From: Promethearchaeota archaeon | Lineage (GTDB): Archaea; Asgardarchaeota; Lokiarchaeia; Sigynarchaeales; SOKP01 | NCBI GenBank assembly: GCA_019057775.1 | Contig: JAHLWT010000188.1 | Span: forward strand, 1-7,805 | DNA: 7,805 nt | Reading direction: 5' to 3' | Shown here: positions 7,237 through 7,805 of the stretch, one piece after another | Position numbering within the stretch: the first letter of the stretch is position 1 | Layout: each line of letters begins with the position of its first letter | Notes under the pieces: generated by a model | What the model was told of the DNA's origin: nothing | What the model saw: the letters and a program-made list of their open reading frames with translations, nothing else | Databases searched by the model: none | Position numbers and translations under genes: made by a program

Positions 7237-7579
7237 ATGAAAAATAATCTAGGGGGCTCATTTGAGAAATTTTTTACAGATATTATTAAAGATTTAACTT
7301 CTTTAAGCTTTGATGAAATTCTAATCCTTTAAATTTTCTGTCATCTCGATTTCTAATTTATAATGATATTTCATCTAGGATAATGCAATCCTAGAAATCA
7401 AAGGAGTTAAAGGATACCTTATTTATCAATTAACAATGGGGGAGGAAAGTAATGAAGTTATAAAAAATAATAACGATCAATTTGAAATTGAGGGGAAGGC
7501 TAATCCCGTTCAATCTCATATTCATCAACTATTATACGATATATCCTTTTTTGTAAATCATCAATATCCAAAAATGTAA
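7237..7579 (+). pseudogene. Possible decayed plus-strand gene, fragments in shifted frames
   Basis: An ATG at 7237 opens a 31-codon frame (MKNNLGGSFEKFFTDIIKDL..., TAA 7330-7332). A different frame is then open from 7379 to TAA 7577-7579 (67 codons), including LEIKGVKGYLIYQLTMGEES, a polar stretch and HIHQLLYDISFFVNHQYPKM. Its only in-frame ATG is at 7436, which would give 47 residues without a nearby Shine-Dalgarno. The balanced composition of the second piece, with Gly, Pro, His and alternating charged and hydrophobic residues, looks more like real protein than random AT-rich translation. The pieces may be remnants of one gene broken by frameshifts, or the 7436 ORF may be a small gene in its own right. 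The family is not recognised. Confidence 0.25.
7374..7395. repeat. Perfect inverted repeat, 8-bp arms around a 6-base spacer
   Basis: TCTAGGAT (7374-7381) and ATCCTAGA (7388-7395) are exact reverse complements separated by AATGCA. No T-run follows on either strand, so it is not a rho-independent terminator. It lies in the non-coding or decayed right flank about 250 bp upstream of the STAND gene start. It could be a protein-binding site or a small hairpin. Confidence 0.7.
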
Positions 7580-7609
7580 AAAATGAATTTAATATATATA
7601 AATTTTATT

Positions 7610-7732
7610 ATGGATTTCTTTTTCAAACCTCTTCCTTTGCTAATGAATCTTCTTTACTTTTTCCATCTTCTTACTTTTTTTTTTGTATTTAATTGTTCTG
7701 GGAACATAAAAATATATAAAATAAAACAATAA
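7610..7732 (+). CDS. Possible tiny lipoprotein-like ORF
   Basis: This is a 40-codon ORF from ATG 7610 to TAA 7730-7732, with an internal ATG at 7643 as an alternative start. After FFFKPLPLLMNLLYFF comes a strongly hydrophobic run ending in FVFNCSGN, which resembles a relaxed spirochaete-type lipobox with Cys29 as the possible lipidated residue. Only 11 residues follow (GNIKIYKIKQ), so the mature peptide would be very short. No Shine-Dalgarno is evident, and T-rich DNA readily encodes Phe/Leu runs by chance. It ends 11 bases before the next ATG at 7744. Confidence 0.2.
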   Translation: MDFFFKPLPLLMNLLYFFHLLTFFFVFNCSGNIKIYKIKQ

Positions 7733-7743
7733 AAAGAAATGTT

Positions 7744-7805
7744 ATGACAAATTTAATGATTCAGTATAAATTCCCTGATGAAATTTCAAAAAAATTCAAA
7801 TTAGA
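7744..7805 (+). CDS. 5' end of a gene running off the right edge (partial)
   Basis: An ATG at 7744 opens a frame that stays open for the 20 complete codons to the window end (MTNLMIQYKFPDEISKKFKL). A purine-rich AAAAAGAAA lies just upstream as a weak ribosome-binding candidate. The frame is closed upstream by TAA at 7717-7719, so the ATG is the natural start. The mixed polar and hydrophobic composition is protein-like, but too little is visible to name a family. Confidence 0.4.
   Translation, partial: MTNLMIQYKFPDEISKKFKL

Larger units (their letters stand above)
7123..7743. other. Right flank of about 620 bp without a convincing intact gene
   Basis: The first 114 bp (7123-7236) are the region upstream of the STAND gene and should hold the cluster promoter. 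On the minus strand it is A/T-rich (TTTTTTTGAATAAATAATAT is present) but no convincing -35/-10 pair or archaeal TATA/BRE could be singled out. From 7237 onward there are short plus-strand coding-like fragments in different frames, an inverted repeat at 7374-7395, and a 40-codon hydrophobic ORF at 7610. No RNA gene or mobile-element end was recognised. Confidence 0.6.

Overview
The window is very AT-rich, with abundant ATA, AGA, AAA and TTA codons. One compact three-gene cluster on the minus strand fills about 7 kb of it. No rRNA, tRNA, CRISPR array, transposase or integrase was seen. The host cannot be named securely. Starts lack strong Shine-Dalgarno sequences, and a tiny right-flank ORF has a spirochaete-like lipobox (FVFNC), so an AT-rich bacterium of the Leptospira or Bacteroidota kind is a guess. 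An archaeon is not excluded.

Layout, in the minus-strand direction of transcription. (1) Positions 7122-1876 encode an intact 1748-aa protein. It has an N-terminal calcineurin-type metallophosphoesterase with all metal-binding motifs, a central STAND/NACHT-like P-loop NTPase, and a helical C-terminal region of about 1070 residues. (2) After an 80-bp gap, positions 1795-704 encode a 363-aa protein with an N-terminal AlbA_2/Schlafen-type domain and a helical C-terminus. (3) Overlapping its stop codon (ATGA, 707-704) is the apparent original start of a small membrane-protein gene that ends at 290. A perfect 19-bp tandem duplication (656-693) throws this gene out of frame. Removing one copy in silico restores a 132-aa protein with three membrane segments. 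As the sequence stands, only a 92-codon ORF from a TTG at 568 remains.

The best reading is a candidate antiviral or other conflict system. The STAND protein would sense a trigger through its long C-terminus and switch on the phosphoesterase. The Schlafen-like protein is a possible RNA- or DNA-targeting partner, and the membrane protein a third component that is currently broken or switched off. This function is inferred from domain architecture and operon layout; nothing in the sequence proves it.

Flanks. The left edge (1-289) holds a plus-strand, two-membrane-segment ORF interrupted by a single TAA, convergent with the cluster. The right edge (7123-7743) holds no convincing intact gene: short plus-strand coding fragments, a perfect 8-bp inverted repeat, and a 40-codon lipoprotein-like ORF. 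A new plus-strand gene may begin at 7744 and runs off the window. An intact 7-kb cluster between decayed fragments is what an accessory island looks like.
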